DNA of 27,370 bases from Stenotrophomonas maltophilia (GTDB lineage: Bacteria > Pseudomonadota > Gammaproteobacteria > Xanthomonadales > Xanthomonadaceae): the NCBI GenBank assembly GCA_002387845.1, contig DGLB01000038.1:1-27370 (forward strand), read 5' to 3'. The notes beneath the pieces were generated by a model. That model did not search any database and had not been told where the DNA came from. It was given only the letters and a program-made list of their open reading frames with translations. Shown here in pieces: positions 7,989-16,235 of this stretch (the first letter of the stretch is position 1; each line of letters opens with the position of its first letter). The position numbers and the translations under genes are program-made.

Positions 7989-8522
7989 TCAGATCAGCGG
8001 TGCCGGGGTTGCCGGCAGAGCGACCGGTGCAGCCTTCTTCTTGCGGACCGCCGGCTTGCGCTTGGCGACCTTCTTCACAGCCTTCTTGGCGGTCGCCTTC
8101 TTGGCGACCTTACGGACGGCCTTCTTGGCACCGGCCTTCTTGGCAACCTTGCGGACGGCCTTCTTGGCGGTCTTCTTGGCAGCCTTCTTGGCGGTGGCCT
8201 TCTTGGCTACCTTCTTGACGGCCTTCTTGACAGCCTTCTTGGCACCGGCCTTCTTGGCGACCTTGCGGACGGCCTTCTTCGCGGTCTTCTTGGCAGCCTT
8301 CTTGGCGGTCGCCTTCTTCGCGACCTTCTTGACGGCCTTCTTCGCCGTCTTCTTCACTGCCTTGCGGGCAGCGGCCTTCTTGGCGACCTTCTTCACAGCC
8401 TTCTTGGCGGTTGCCTTCTTGGCTGCCTTCTTCACGGTCTTCTTGGCCGCAGCCTTCTTTGCGACCTTCTTGACGGCCTTTTTAGCGGCCGGCTTTTTCT
8501 TCGCAGCTTTCTTGGTTGCCAT
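7989..8522 (-). CDS. Histone H1-like lysine/alanine-repeat DNA-binding protein
   Basis: The 177-residue protein is almost wholly built of KKA(A/V)KK-type repeats: roughly 40% lysine, no acidic residue, and a short Pro/Ala tail (APVALPATPAPLI). This composition is that of eukaryotic H1 C-terminal tails and of bacterial H1-like proteins such as Pseudomonas AlgP and the Hc family of Chlamydia, which bind and compact DNA without sequence preference. The chain should be disordered until bound to nucleic acid. GAGGAG lies 7 bases before the ATG and fixes the start. It has its own promoter with a long leader, and its own terminator, so it is an independent unit. Residues 63-98 are repeated almost exactly at 101-136, showing recent internal duplication. 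Copy number of the repeats probably varies between strains. DNA binding is inferred from composition only; an effect on RNA or ribosomes is possible too. Confidence 0.9.
   Translation of the reverse strand: MATKKAAKKKPAAKKAVKKVAKKAAAKKTVKKAAKKATAKKAVKKVAKKAAARKAVKKTAKKAVKKVAKKATAKKAAKKTAKKAVRKVAKKAGAKKAVKKAVKKVAKKATAKKAAKKTAKKAVRKVAKKAGAKKAVRKVAKKATAKKAVKKVAKRKPAVRKKKAAPVALPATPAPLI
8115..8336 (-). repeat. Internal duplication in the H1-like gene (114-bp period)
   Basis: The codons for residues 63-98 and 101-136 encode the same 36-residue KKAVKK...AGAKKAV segment with a single change at the first residue (Lys63/Ala101). The offset is 38 codons. Shorter repeats of GCCTTCTTGGC type run through the whole gene, so the reading can expand or contract by recombination or slippage. 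Confidence 0.75.
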
Positions 8523-8567
8523 GGGATGGCTCCTCGTCAGTGATCTATGGAGTTGAAACGCCCAGTT

Positions 8568-8664
8568 GAAACAAACCCACCTGGCAGGTACCCGGTGGGG
8601 ACCGCCGTCGCGTCATGCGCGTCGTGACGGATACGGTGATGCCTGCCATGTACCACCCGGCAGG
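8568..8664 (-). promoter_or_regulatory. Attenuator-like pair of stem-loops in the H1-like gene leader
   Basis: In the predicted leader, read on the minus strand, a first hairpin pairs CCTGCC (8664-8659) with GGCAGG (8647-8642). A second one (8599-8576) pairs CCCACC with GGTGGG, extended past one mismatch by two more pairs, and is followed by TTTGTTTC like a weak terminator. The loop of the second hairpin carries another CCTGCC that could pair with the GGCAGG of the first, so the two folds could be mutually exclusive. The second ends about 50 bases before the start codon. This is by-eye structure only. Confidence 0.3.
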
Positions 8665-8810
8665 AATCGAATGAGGGGTGCCCTTGCTTTTCACCGAGGG
8701 AAGCGAAGCCGACTCCACCGTCATCGGACTCGAGGCGGATGTCCTGGTTGTGCTTCGCGACTGGATGTCGATTCTGCTCACTCTCTTGGCAGGCAAGGTC
8801 TGCTGGGCGA

Positions 8811-8860
8811 AACCTAATCACGCTTTTTTTGACTGTCAACAACCCCCGCGAAAAATTTTC
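8811..8860 (-). promoter_or_regulatory. Sigma-70 promoter of the H1-like gene with UP-like A/T tract
   Basis: On the minus strand a consensus TTGACA (8839-8834) is followed after exactly 17 bases by TAGGTT (8816-8811). The tract AAAAATTTT at 8851-8859 sits about 47-55 bases upstream of the expected start point near 8804, where an UP element would be. This gives a leader of roughly 280 bases before the ATG at 8522. Confidence 0.65.
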
Positions 8861-9328
8861 ACGCCGACACCCTTCCGCGCGCTTCCGGAAACGGCATCCG
8901 GAACACCCATCGACACCTTCAACGGTGCCTTTGCGTCGACCGCCCGAGCGCGCATTGAACACGCGCTCTGAAAGAAAAGCACTTAAAAGAAGCACTTTCG
9001 CAAAACACGCACGCGTTGGCGTCGGTCTGCATCATGGAAACGGCGTCGCCCGCCGAAGGTGCCTGCAGCGAAGCGACACCGGACCCAAACGGGCAGAAAA
9101 ACTTTTCACATCGACCCACGCTTTTTCCTTCCGGTTTGGCAGAAATGCGCAAACTTTTGGCCACCGATCGGACGCGCAACGGCACCGATCACCGCCCCCG
9201 ACGGGTGTCGGTTGACCCGACTCATGCGATCAGATGCGTCCGCGAAGGGTGATCCGACATGAGCGAAGTCGTGTCCGCATCGCGGCGTCCATCACGTGCG
9301 GATAACAGATGCACGACCGTCGGCGGGC
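8840..9328. other. Non-coding stretch with A/T-tract and tandem motifs
   Basis: About 490 bases with no convincing gene on either strand: the ORFs here have no recognisable product, no good ribosome site and overlap each other. The composition is less GC-rich than the flanking genes. It holds three similar tracts: GAAAAATTTTCAC (8850-8862), GAAAAACTTTTCAC (9096-9109) and CAAACTTTTGG (9150-9160). A 13-base tandem repeat of AAGCACTT lies at 8977-8984 and 8990-8997, and a TTCCGG/CCGGAA stem-loop at 8883-8903. It lies between the H1-like promoter and the gcvH terminator, so it most likely belongs to regulation or chromosome structure. No tRNA or known ncRNA was recognised. Confidence 0.5.
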
Positions 9329-9357
9329 AAAAAAAAACGGCCGCGCAAGGCGGCCGT
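9329..9357 (-). terminator. Rho-independent terminator after gcvH
   Basis: On the minus strand a perfect 8-bp stem ACGGCCGC / GCGGCCGT with a 5-base loop is followed by eight further T. It starts 22 bases past the gcvH stop. Confidence 0.92.
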
Positions 9358-9379
9358 CCGGTTCTGCGGGAACGCGACC

Positions 9380-9775
9380 TCAGTGGTCGTCGTTCTCCAG
9401 CACTTCGGCATAGTCGTCCGGACCGAGCAGGTCGTTGACCTCTTCCTTGTTGGTCAGTTCGACCACGAACATCCAGCCATCGCCATAGGCGTCTTCGTTG
9501 ATGGTCTCCGGCTTGTCGGTCAGCGCCGAGTTGACTTCGACCACGGTGCCACTGACCGGGCTGTAGACGTCCGAGGCGGCCTTGACCGACTCGACCACGG
9601 CGATCTGCTCGCCGGCCTTGGCCTGCGCACCCACTTCGGGCAGTTCGACGTAGACCAGGTCGCCGAGCAGGCCTTGGGCATGGTCGGAAATACCGATGGT
9701 GACGCGGCCGTCGCCTTCAACACGGGCCCACTCGTGGGACTTGAGGAACTTGAGGTCGCCGGGGATCTCGCTCAT
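9380..9775 (-). CDS. gcvH: Glycine cleavage system H protein
   Basis: This 131-residue lipoyl carrier shuttles the methylamine group from the P protein to the T protein in glycine cleavage. The lipoylation site is Lys65 in the motif ESVKAASDVYSP, and the family start KFLKSHEWARV is clear. Length is that of typical GcvH (about 130). GGAG lies 9 bases before the ATG. It follows gcvT by 54 bases on the same strand and ends in a strong terminator, so gcvT-gcvH form one transcript; gcvP is not in the window. The reading is certain by motif and context. Confidence 0.97.
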   Translation of the reverse strand: MSEIPGDLKFLKSHEWARVEGDGRVTIGISDHAQGLLGDLVYVELPEVGAQAKAGEQIAVVESVKAASDVYSPVSGTVVEVNSALTDKPETINEDAYGDGWMFVVELTNKEEVNDLLGPDDYAEVLENDDH

Positions 9776-9829
9776 GGAACTGCTCCGAGGAAATTGGGGG
9801 GTTCAAAAAACGGGGGTAGTGTAACCAAC

Positions 9830-10942
<1,113 letters not shown>

Positions 10943-10976
10943 GACCACGGTCCGGGGGATGAAAAGCAAGAGCGCC

Positions 10977-10985
10977 ATTATCCCA
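10977..10985 (-). promoter_or_regulatory. Extended -10 promoter candidate for gcvT-gcvH
   Basis: On the minus strand TGGGATAAT has the TGn extension before a near-consensus -10 box. There is no good -35 hexamer 17 bases upstream; that position falls in the stem-loop at 10986-11026. Transcription would begin near 10970, giving a leader of about 28 bases. Confidence 0.4.
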
Positions 10986-11026
10986 GAACGACTGATGCAA
11001 CGCGTGCCGCGCTGCATCAGTCGTTC
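10986..11026. repeat. Large perfect stem-loop between ynfA and gcvT
   Basis: GAACGACTGATGCA and TGCATCAGTCGTTC form a perfect 14-bp stem; past one A/C mismatch a further CGCG/CGCG helix closes on a 3-base loop. It begins 13 bases after the ynfA stop and touches the gcvT -10 box. No T tract follows on either strand, so it is not a standard terminator; it may be a transcript-end stabiliser, a factor-dependent stop or an operator. Confidence 0.7.
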
Positions 11027-11039
11027 CGGCCCCGCATTA

Positions 11040-11363
11040 TCAAGCGGTGCGCGGCGCGAACATGATGACCGCCATACCGGCCAGACACAGCGCAACCCCC
11101 AGCAGGTCCCAGCGGCCGGGGCGGATCCCATCCACCACCCACAGCCAGGCCAGCGCGGTGCCGATGTAGACCCCGCCATAAGCGGCGTAGACGCGGCCGC
11201 TGGCGGCCGGGTGCAGGGTCAGCAGCCAGGCGAACAGCGCCAGGCTGACCGCGGCTGGCAGCAGCAGCCAGACGCTGCCGCCCTTGCGCAACCACAACCA
11301 GGGCAGATAGCAACCGACGATTTCCGCCACCGCCGTCAGGATGAACAGCAACAGCGTCTTCAA
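11040..11363 (-). CDS. ynfA: YnfA/UPF0060 small inner-membrane protein
   Basis: The 107-residue protein has four hydrophobic helices and is nearly colinear with E. coli YnfA (108 residues): the segments GCYLPWLWL, SLALFAWLLTLHPAASGRVYA and AAYGGVYIGTALAWLW are diagnostic of UPF0060. Members are small-multidrug-resistance-like in size and topology; a transport role has been proposed for some, but none is shown here. The start overlaps the mazG stop by 4 bases (ATGA), implying translational coupling, and it is the last gene of the nudE-cysQ-mazG-ynfA series. Confidence 0.93.
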   Translation of the reverse strand: MKTLLLFILTAVAEIVGCYLPWLWLRKGGSVWLLLPAAVSLALFAWLLTLHPAASGRVYAAYGGVYIGTALAWLWVVDGIRPGRWDLLGVALCLAGMAVIMFAPRTA

Positions 11364-12172
11364 GGCAGCGTCTCGCTGGCTTTCACCTGCTGCCAGAGCC
11401 GTTCCTGCGCATCGAGGTCGAGGTCGGCCAGGGCCTGCCCATCACCGGCTGCCTGCGTTTCCATCGCGCGGAAGCGGCGCTCGAACTTCAGGTTCGCCTG
11501 CCGCAGTGCAGCCCCCACATCCACGTGGGCATGCCGGGCGAGATTGGCGCACACGAACAACAGGTCGCCCAACTCTTCCTGCAGCCGCACCGCATTGTCC
11601 TGCACCGGTCCGCGTGCGAACTCGGCGGCCACTTCATCCAGCTCTTCGCGCACCTTGTCCATGACCGGCCCAGGGCCGGGCCAGTCAAAGCCCACCCGCG
11701 CGGCGCGCGACTGCAGCTTCACCGCCCGCTGCCACTCTGGCAGCCCACGTGAAATGCCTGCCAGGGCAGAGCTGTCGGTGTACCCCTTGGCCGCGCGCTC
11801 GGCCCGCTTGATCGCCTCCCAGTTGATCATCACGTCCCCGGCCCCGGTCACGCCAACCTGCGCGAACACGTGGGGATGACGACGCTGCATCTTGTCGCTG
11901 ATCGCACGCGCCACCTCGGCGAAACCGAACGCACCCTGCTCGCTGGCCATCTGGGCATGGAACACCACCTGCAGCAGCAGGTCGCCCAGTTCGTCGCACA
12001 GGTCATCCAGATCGCCGCGGTCGATGGCATCGGCGACTTCGTAGGCTTCCTCGATGGTGTACGGCGCGATGGTGGCGAAGTTCTGCTCCAGATCCCACGG
12101 ACATCCCTGCTGCGGATCGCGCAGTCGCGCCATGATGCCCAGCAGGCGTTCCAGTTCGGCAGTGGCAGACAT
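11360..12172 (-). CDS. mazG: Nucleoside triphosphate pyrophosphohydrolase MazG
   Basis: MazG hydrolyses (d)NTPs to monophosphates and pyrophosphate, removing aberrant nucleotides, and in E. coli affects ppGpp levels. The 270-residue protein carries the two tandem MazG domains of the long form: the first with CPWDLEQ, TIEEAYEV and DELGDLLLQVVFHA, the second with RVGFDWP, REELDEV and EELGDLLFVCANLARH. The metal-binding EExxE/ExxD residues are present in both. GGAG lies 5 bases before the ATG at 12172; an earlier ATG at 12190 lacks a ribosome site and only adds six residues. It lies 24 bases after cysQ and overlaps ynfA. Function is well supported by family. Confidence 0.95.
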   Translation of the reverse strand: MSATAELERLLGIMARLRDPQQGCPWDLEQNFATIAPYTIEEAYEVADAIDRGDLDDLCDELGDLLLQVVFHAQMASEQGAFGFAEVARAISDKMQRRHPHVFAQVGVTGAGDVMINWEAIKRAERAAKGYTDSSALAGISRGLPEWQRAVKLQSRAARVGFDWPGPGPVMDKVREELDEVAAEFARGPVQDNAVRLQEELGDLLFVCANLARHAHVDVGAALRQANLKFERRFRAMETQAAGDGQALADLDLDAQERLWQQVKASETLP

Positions 12173-12196
12173 CACAGCTCCAGCGGGCAAGGGGAA

Positions 12197-13000
12197 TCAG
12201 TCGGGCATCCAGCTGCGCCAGGGCAGGCGGGTGTCGCCCAGCGCGATGAAGTCGCCATTCAACAGCGTTTCACGCCGGTTGTAGCGGAACGGCTTGCCGG
12301 TGGTCGCCGACAGCACCGCGCCACCGGCTGCATGCAGCACGCACTGGCCGGCGGCGGTGTCCCATTCGGCGGTCGGGCCCAGCCGCGGATAGACATCCAG
12401 GGTGCCCTCGGCCAGGCGGCAGAATTTCAGCGATGAGCCCTGCGCGATCACCTCGATGTCGCCCATCCGGGCCAGCAGGGCTTCGGTCTCGGGGCTGCGG
12501 TGCGAACGGCTGGCCGCCACCCGCAGCGGCGGCAACGCCGGCGCGCGCGCGCGCAGCACCGAATCGTGCATGCCCTCGCGCCGATAGGCCAGCTCACCGC
12601 GCATGGCGTGCCAGGCCACGCCCGTGACCGGGGCGAGGACCACGCCGAAGGCCGGCGCGCCCTGGTAGATCAGCGCGATGTTGACGCTGAACTCGTCGTT
12701 GCGCTTGACGAACTCACGGGTGCCATCGAGCGGATCCACCAGCCAGTAGGCCCCCCAGTGCTGCCGCACCTCCCAGGGCACCAGCGCGGATTCTTCCGAC
12801 AGGATCGGCAGGTCGGGGGTGAGCTGGGCCAACCCGCGCTCGATCACGTCATTGGCGGCACGGTCGGCCGCGGTGACCGGACTGCGGTCGGACTTCAGCT
12901 CGATCTCGAATGCGGTGGCGTACACCCCCATGATCGCGGCGGCCGCATCCTGCGCGATGGCAATGACGGTCTCGCGCAGATCGGTGGTGAGTTTGATCAT
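12197..13000 (-). CDS. cysQ: 3'(2'),5'-bisphosphate nucleotidase CysQ
   Basis: CysQ is a magnesium-dependent phosphatase of the inositol monophosphatase superfamily that converts pAp, the by-product of sulfate assimilation and carrier-protein modification, to AMP. The 267-residue sequence shows SEES with Glu69/Glu70, the metal site DPLDGT at residues 89-94, and the second site EWDTAAGQCVLHAAGG. The start at 13000 gives a 4-base ATGA overlap with the nudE stop; a start at 13018 would lie deeper in nudE. It is flanked by two other nucleotide-clearing enzymes, NudE and MazG, which suggests a shared role in removing unwanted nucleotides. Confidence 0.95.
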   Translation of the reverse strand: MIKLTTDLRETVIAIAQDAAAAIMGVYATAFEIELKSDRSPVTAADRAANDVIERGLAQLTPDLPILSEESALVPWEVRQHWGAYWLVDPLDGTREFVKRNDEFSVNIALIYQGAPAFGVVLAPVTGVAWHAMRGELAYRREGMHDSVLRARAPALPPLRVAASRSHRSPETEALLARMGDIEVIAQGSSLKFCRLAEGTLDVYPRLGPTAEWDTAAGQCVLHAAGGAVLSATTGKPFRYNRRETLLNGDFIALGDTRLPWRSWMPD

Positions 13001-13545
13001 GCCCCGCGCCCCAGCCACTCACGGGCAATGAACAGGGCCGCCAGCGAACGCCCTTCGGAGAAATCGTCGCGCAGCATCAACTGATCGAGTTCGGCCAGCT
13101 TCCAGGGCACGACTTCCAGCTCCTCCGGCTCGTCGCCGGCCAGCCGTTCGGGATACAGCTCACGCGCCACCACCAGCCAGGACTGGTGGCTCATGTAGGT
13201 CGGGGCCAGGGTCATGGCGCGCAGCACGTCCAGACGGTGCGCACCGTAGCCGGCTTCTTCCTTCAGTTCACGGTTGGCCGCCTGCAGCGGGGTCTCACCC
13301 GCATCGATCCGGCCTTTCACCAGCCCGAGCTCGTAACGGTGCACCCCGGCTGCGTATTCACGTACCAGCAGCACCGTTTCCGCATCCAGCATCGGCACCA
13401 CCACCACCGCGCCATGGCCACGGCTGACCAGGCGTTCAAAACGGCGGCGTTCGCCGTTGGAGAACTCCAGGTCCAGGTGCTGGCGCTGGAACGGTCCGCT
13501 TTCCTCGTCCGTGATCTGGTGGATGGTAGGCAGCGGGCGACTCAT
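12997..13545 (-). CDS. nudE: ADP compounds hydrolase NudE (Nudix)
   Basis: NudE cleaves ADP-ribose, Ap3A, NADH and similar compounds. The 182-residue length equals that of E. coli NudE (186), and the Nudix box is complete: G78 RIDAGE84, then RELKEEAG at residues 92-99. The start at 13545 is the first ATG that does not run into the divergent bioA gene; the longer reading to 13707 is rejected because it would overlap bioA coding sequence. The ribosome site is weak. It is the promoter-proximal gene of the nudE-cysQ-mazG-ynfA operon, 62 bases from the bioA start. The exact substrate among ADP compounds cannot be read from sequence. Confidence 0.93.
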   Translation of the reverse strand: MSRPLPTIHQITDEESGPFQRQHLDLEFSNGERRRFERLVSRGHGAVVVVPMLDAETVLLVREYAAGVHRYELGLVKGRIDAGETPLQAANRELKEEAGYGAHRLDVLRAMTLAPTYMSHQSWLVVARELYPERLAGDEPEELEVVPWKLAELDQLMLRDDFSEGRSLAALFIAREWLGRGA

Positions 13546-13607
13546 GCGGACAAGCTCGTGGAGGCCGATAGAATGCAGGTTGGTGAAAACGTGTTCATGA
13601 GCTCGAA

Positions 13608-14999
13608 ATGCTAGCAGACCCAGCCCCCTCCCCGCTGGCCAGCCAGTGGCGGCAACGCGACCTGGACGTGCTGTGGCACCCCTGCACGCAGATGCGCGAG
13701 CACCCAAATACCCTGCCGCTGGTCCCGATTGCGCGGGGTGAAGGCCCCTGGCTGATCGACCACGACGGGCACCGCTACCTCGACGCGGTCAGCAGCTGGT
13801 GGACGAATCTGTTCGGCCACGCCGAGCCGCGTATCGGCGCAGCGATCGCGCGCCAGGCCACCCAGCTGGAACAGGTGATGCTGGCCGGCTTCAGCCACGA
13901 ACCGGCGATCACCCTGGCCGAACGCCTGCTGGCGCTGGCTCCGCGCCAGGCCGGCCGCGCTCCGCTGGCCAAGGTGTTCTACGCCGACAACGGCTCGGCC
14001 GGGGTGGAAGTCGCCCTGAAGATGGCCTTCCACTACTTCCGCAACCGGGGCGAACTGCATCGCACCCGTTTCGTGGCACTGGAAAACGGCTATCACGGCG
14101 AAACCCTGGGGGCACTCTCAGTGGGCGACATCCCGCTGTACCGGCGCGTGTATGCGCCGCTGCTGACCGAGGCCCTGTTCGCCCCGTCGCCCGATGCCTA
14201 CCTGGCCGAGCCAGGACAGAGCGCGGCACAGCGCGCACACCAGGCGGCCGACGCGCTGGCCACCCTGTTCGACCAGCATCCCGGCGAGATCTGCGCGGTG
14301 ATCCTGGAGCCGCGCCTGCAATGCGCGGGTGGCATGCGCATGCACGATCCGGTCTATCTGCAGCGGGCACGTGCGCTGTGTGACGCCAATGGCGCGTTCC
14401 TGATCGCCGACGAAATCGCCACCGGGTTTGGCCGTACCGGCACCTTGTTCGCCTGTGAGCAGGCAGGGGTGATGCCCGACCTGCTGTGCCTGTCCAAGGG
14501 CCTCACCGGGGGCTTCCTGCCGCTGGCCGCCGTGCTGGCGACCCAGGCGCTGTATGACGCGTTCCTGGATGACAGCCGCGAGCGTGCATTCCTGCATTCG
14601 CACAGCTACACCGGCAACCCGCTGGCCTGTTCCGCCGCGCTGGCCACGCTGGACATCTTCGCGCAGGACAACATCATTGCCCGCAACCGCAGCACCGCCG
14701 AAGTGATGCGGTCACTGGCCGCGCCGTTTGCGGACCATCCGCATGTGGCCGACGTGCGCCAGGCCGGCATGGTGGTGGCCTTCGAACTGACCCGCAATGG
14801 CGACCGGCGCACCCCCTTCCCCGCCGCAGCGCGGGTCGGCCTGCACGCCTACAATGCCGCGCTCAAGCGTGGCGTCGTGCTGCGCCCGTTGGGCGATGTG
14901 CTGTACTGGATGCCTCCCTACTGTGTGGAGGACGAGCATCTGGAACTGCTGGCCCACACCACCCTGGCTGCCATCGAGGAAGCTGTCGCATGCGCGTGA
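13608..14999 (+). CDS. bioA: Adenosylmethionine-8-amino-7-oxononanoate aminotransferase
   Basis: BioA uses S-adenosylmethionine as amino donor to make 7,8-diaminopelargonate in biotin synthesis. The 463-residue class III PLP aminotransferase shows LWHPCTQM near the N-terminus, the substrate-side SSWWTNLFGH, the cofactor segment DNGSAGVEVALKMA, and the Schiff-base Lys297 in LSKGLTGG. The Tyr of the SWW/GYHGET region typical of BioA is also present. It starts 62 bases from nudE; a TAGAAT -10 box at 13569-13574 lacks a good -35 partner, and a near-palindrome TGAAAACGTGTTCA (13584-13597) sits just before the start. No BirA-type operator was recognised. Its end overlaps rsmE by 10 bases. Other bio genes are not nearby. 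Confidence 0.96.
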   Translation: MLADPAPSPLASQWRQRDLDVLWHPCTQMREHPNTLPLVPIARGEGPWLIDHDGHRYLDAVSSWWTNLFGHAEPRIGAAIARQATQLEQVMLAGFSHEPAITLAERLLALAPRQAGRAPLAKVFYADNGSAGVEVALKMAFHYFRNRGELHRTRFVALENGYHGETLGALSVGDIPLYRRVYAPLLTEALFAPSPDAYLAEPGQSAAQRAHQAADALATLFDQHPGEICAVILEPRLQCAGGMRMHDPVYLQRARALCDANGAFLIADEIATGFGRTGTLFACEQAGVMPDLLCLSKGLTGGFLPLAAVLATQALYDAFLDDSRERAFLHSHSYTGNPLACSAALATLDIFAQDNIIARNRSTAEVMRSLAAPFADHPHVADVRQAGMVVAFELTRNGDRRTPFPAAARVGLHAYNAALKRGVVLRPLGDVLYWMPPYCVEDEHLELLAHTTLAAIEEAVACA

Positions 15000-15724
15000 C
15001 CCGTTCGTTCGTTGAGTTCCCGCTGGCCGTTGGCCAGCAGCTTTCCCTGCCTGAAGACGTGGCCAATCACCTGGTGCGGGTGATGCGCCTGCGCGAAGGT
15101 GAAAGCTGCGTGCTGTTCAATGGCGACGGGCAGGATTACAGCGCCACCCTGGTCGAACTGGGCAAGCGCAACGCGCAGGTGCGGATTGATGCCGTGCAGG
15201 CGCTGCACAACGAATCAGCGCTGTCGATCACCCTGCTGCAAGGCATCGCGCGTGGGGAAAAGATGGATCTGATCCTGCAGAAGGCGACCGAGCTGGGCGT
15301 GCACGCCATTGTTCCCGTCAATGCCGAGCGTACCGAGGTGAAGCTGGATGCGGCGCGGGCCGAGAAGCGGCTCGCCCACTGGAACAGCGTGGTGATCTCT
15401 GCCTGCGGCCAGTCCGGGCGCGCTCGCGTACCCTCGGTCGCTGCGCCGCAGACCTTGCTGGAGGCGGCGCGGAATGTGCCGGTCGAAGCGCTCAAGCTCA
15501 CCCTGGACCCGCTGGGCGAGCATCGCCTGTCCACCTTGTCGGCAGCGCCCGGCGGCGTGGTGATTGCGATCGGCCCGGAGGGCGGGTGGTCGCCGCGCGA
15601 CCGGCAGGCCCTGAAGGAAGCGGGCTTCCAGGGGCTGCAGCTGGGGCCGCGCATCCTGCGTACGGAAACGGCCGGGTTGGCGGCGATTGCCGCAGTGCAG
15701 GCGCGGTTGGGGGATATCGGCTGA
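14990..15724 (+). CDS. rsmE: 16S rRNA m3U1498 methyltransferase RsmE
   Basis: RsmE methylates N3 of U1498 of 16S rRNA in the assembled small subunit. The 244 residues include an N-terminal PUA-like part (NHLVRVMRLREGE) and a C-terminal SPOUT knot with IGPEGGWS and LGPRILRTETA, the SAM-binding signature of this family. The ATG lies inside the end of bioA (10-base overlap), so the two genes are probably translated from one transcript. It converges on chpC with only 4 bases between the two stop codons and no visible terminator. Confidence 0.96.
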   Translation: MRVTRSFVEFPLAVGQQLSLPEDVANHLVRVMRLREGESCVLFNGDGQDYSATLVELGKRNAQVRIDAVQALHNESALSITLLQGIARGEKMDLILQKATELGVHAIVPVNAERTEVKLDAARAEKRLAHWNSVVISACGQSGRARVPSVAAPQTLLEAARNVPVEALKLTLDPLGEHRLSTLSAAPGGVVIAIGPEGGWSPRDRQALKEAGFQGLQLGPRILRTETAGLAAIAAVQARLGDIG

Positions 15725-15728
15725 CGGT

Positions 15729-16202
15729 TTACGCCGCTGCCGGGTGGGCCGCATCCAGCGCCGCTTCCACCGCATCCAGGTCGGGCAGCAGTGCACTGCG
15801 CTCGCCCAGCAGCACGCGCATGTGCACACCGGTCGGCAGGGTTTCTTCCGAAGCGTCGGCCAGCAGGCCGTCGCGCGGCACCGCGATCAGCTGCGGGAAG
15901 TTCTGCGCCAGCAGCGCGTAGTACGGCCGGCGCGCGTTGCCGCCCAGCGCCTTCAGCACCACCACCTTGTTCTTGCTGGCGACCATCTCGTCGCCCAGCC
16001 CGGCCAGGCGCGCGAACGACAGCAGCGGTACGTCCCAGCCGTGCCAGGCCAACTGACCCAGCAGCCACGCCGGGGCGTCGGCCACCGGGTGCACCTGGAC
16101 GTTGGACATCATTTCGGCCACCGTCGCATTCGGCAGCAGCACGTGCTGCTGGCCGGTCTCGATCAGGACTCCGCGGATTTCGTCGTTGCTGGCGTAGCTC
16201 AT
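15729..16202 (-). CDS. chpC: CheW-like coupling protein ChpC
   Basis: The 157-residue protein has one CheW-type domain: residues such as LLPNATVAEMM, GQLAWHGWDVPLLSFARLAG and KVVVLKALGG follow the fold order of ChpC/PilI adaptors. In the Pil-Chp system of Pseudomonas aeruginosa ChpC links additional receptors to the kinase ChpA. AGGA precedes the ATG by 8 bases. It is the last gene of the operon, 33 bases after the ChpB-like gene, and ends 4 bases from the opposing rsmE stop. The name rests on family resemblance and on position after chpA-chpB. Confidence 0.85.
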   Translation of the reverse strand: MSYASNDEIRGVLIETGQQHVLLPNATVAEMMSNVQVHPVADAPAWLLGQLAWHGWDVPLLSFARLAGLGDEMVASKNKVVVLKALGGNARRPYYALLAQNFPQLIAVPRDGLLADASEETLPTGVHMRVLLGERSALLPDLDAVEAALDAAHPAAA

Positions 16203-16235
16203 GGTGTCATTCCTGGTAAGGGGCGGCGCAGTGCG

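Noticed and set aside
8081..8480. Regular short repeats that could be taken for a CRISPR-like or VNTR array
   Set aside because: There are no unique spacers; the repeats are the KKA codon repeats of the H1-like gene and stay in frame.
8545..8796. Possible 83-codon gene in the leader of the H1-like gene
   Set aside because: It begins at a TTG, has no ribosome site or recognisable family and lies wholly in the predicted leader. It is left as non-coding.
8919..9185. Possible 88-codon minus-strand gene in the gap upstream of the H1-like promoter
   Set aside because: No ribosome site, no family resemblance, and it overlaps plus-strand ORFs of equal quality.
10943..11039. Glycine riboswitch before gcvT
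   Set aside because: The gap is too short and is mostly one long stem-loop; the conserved glycine-aptamer core is not present.
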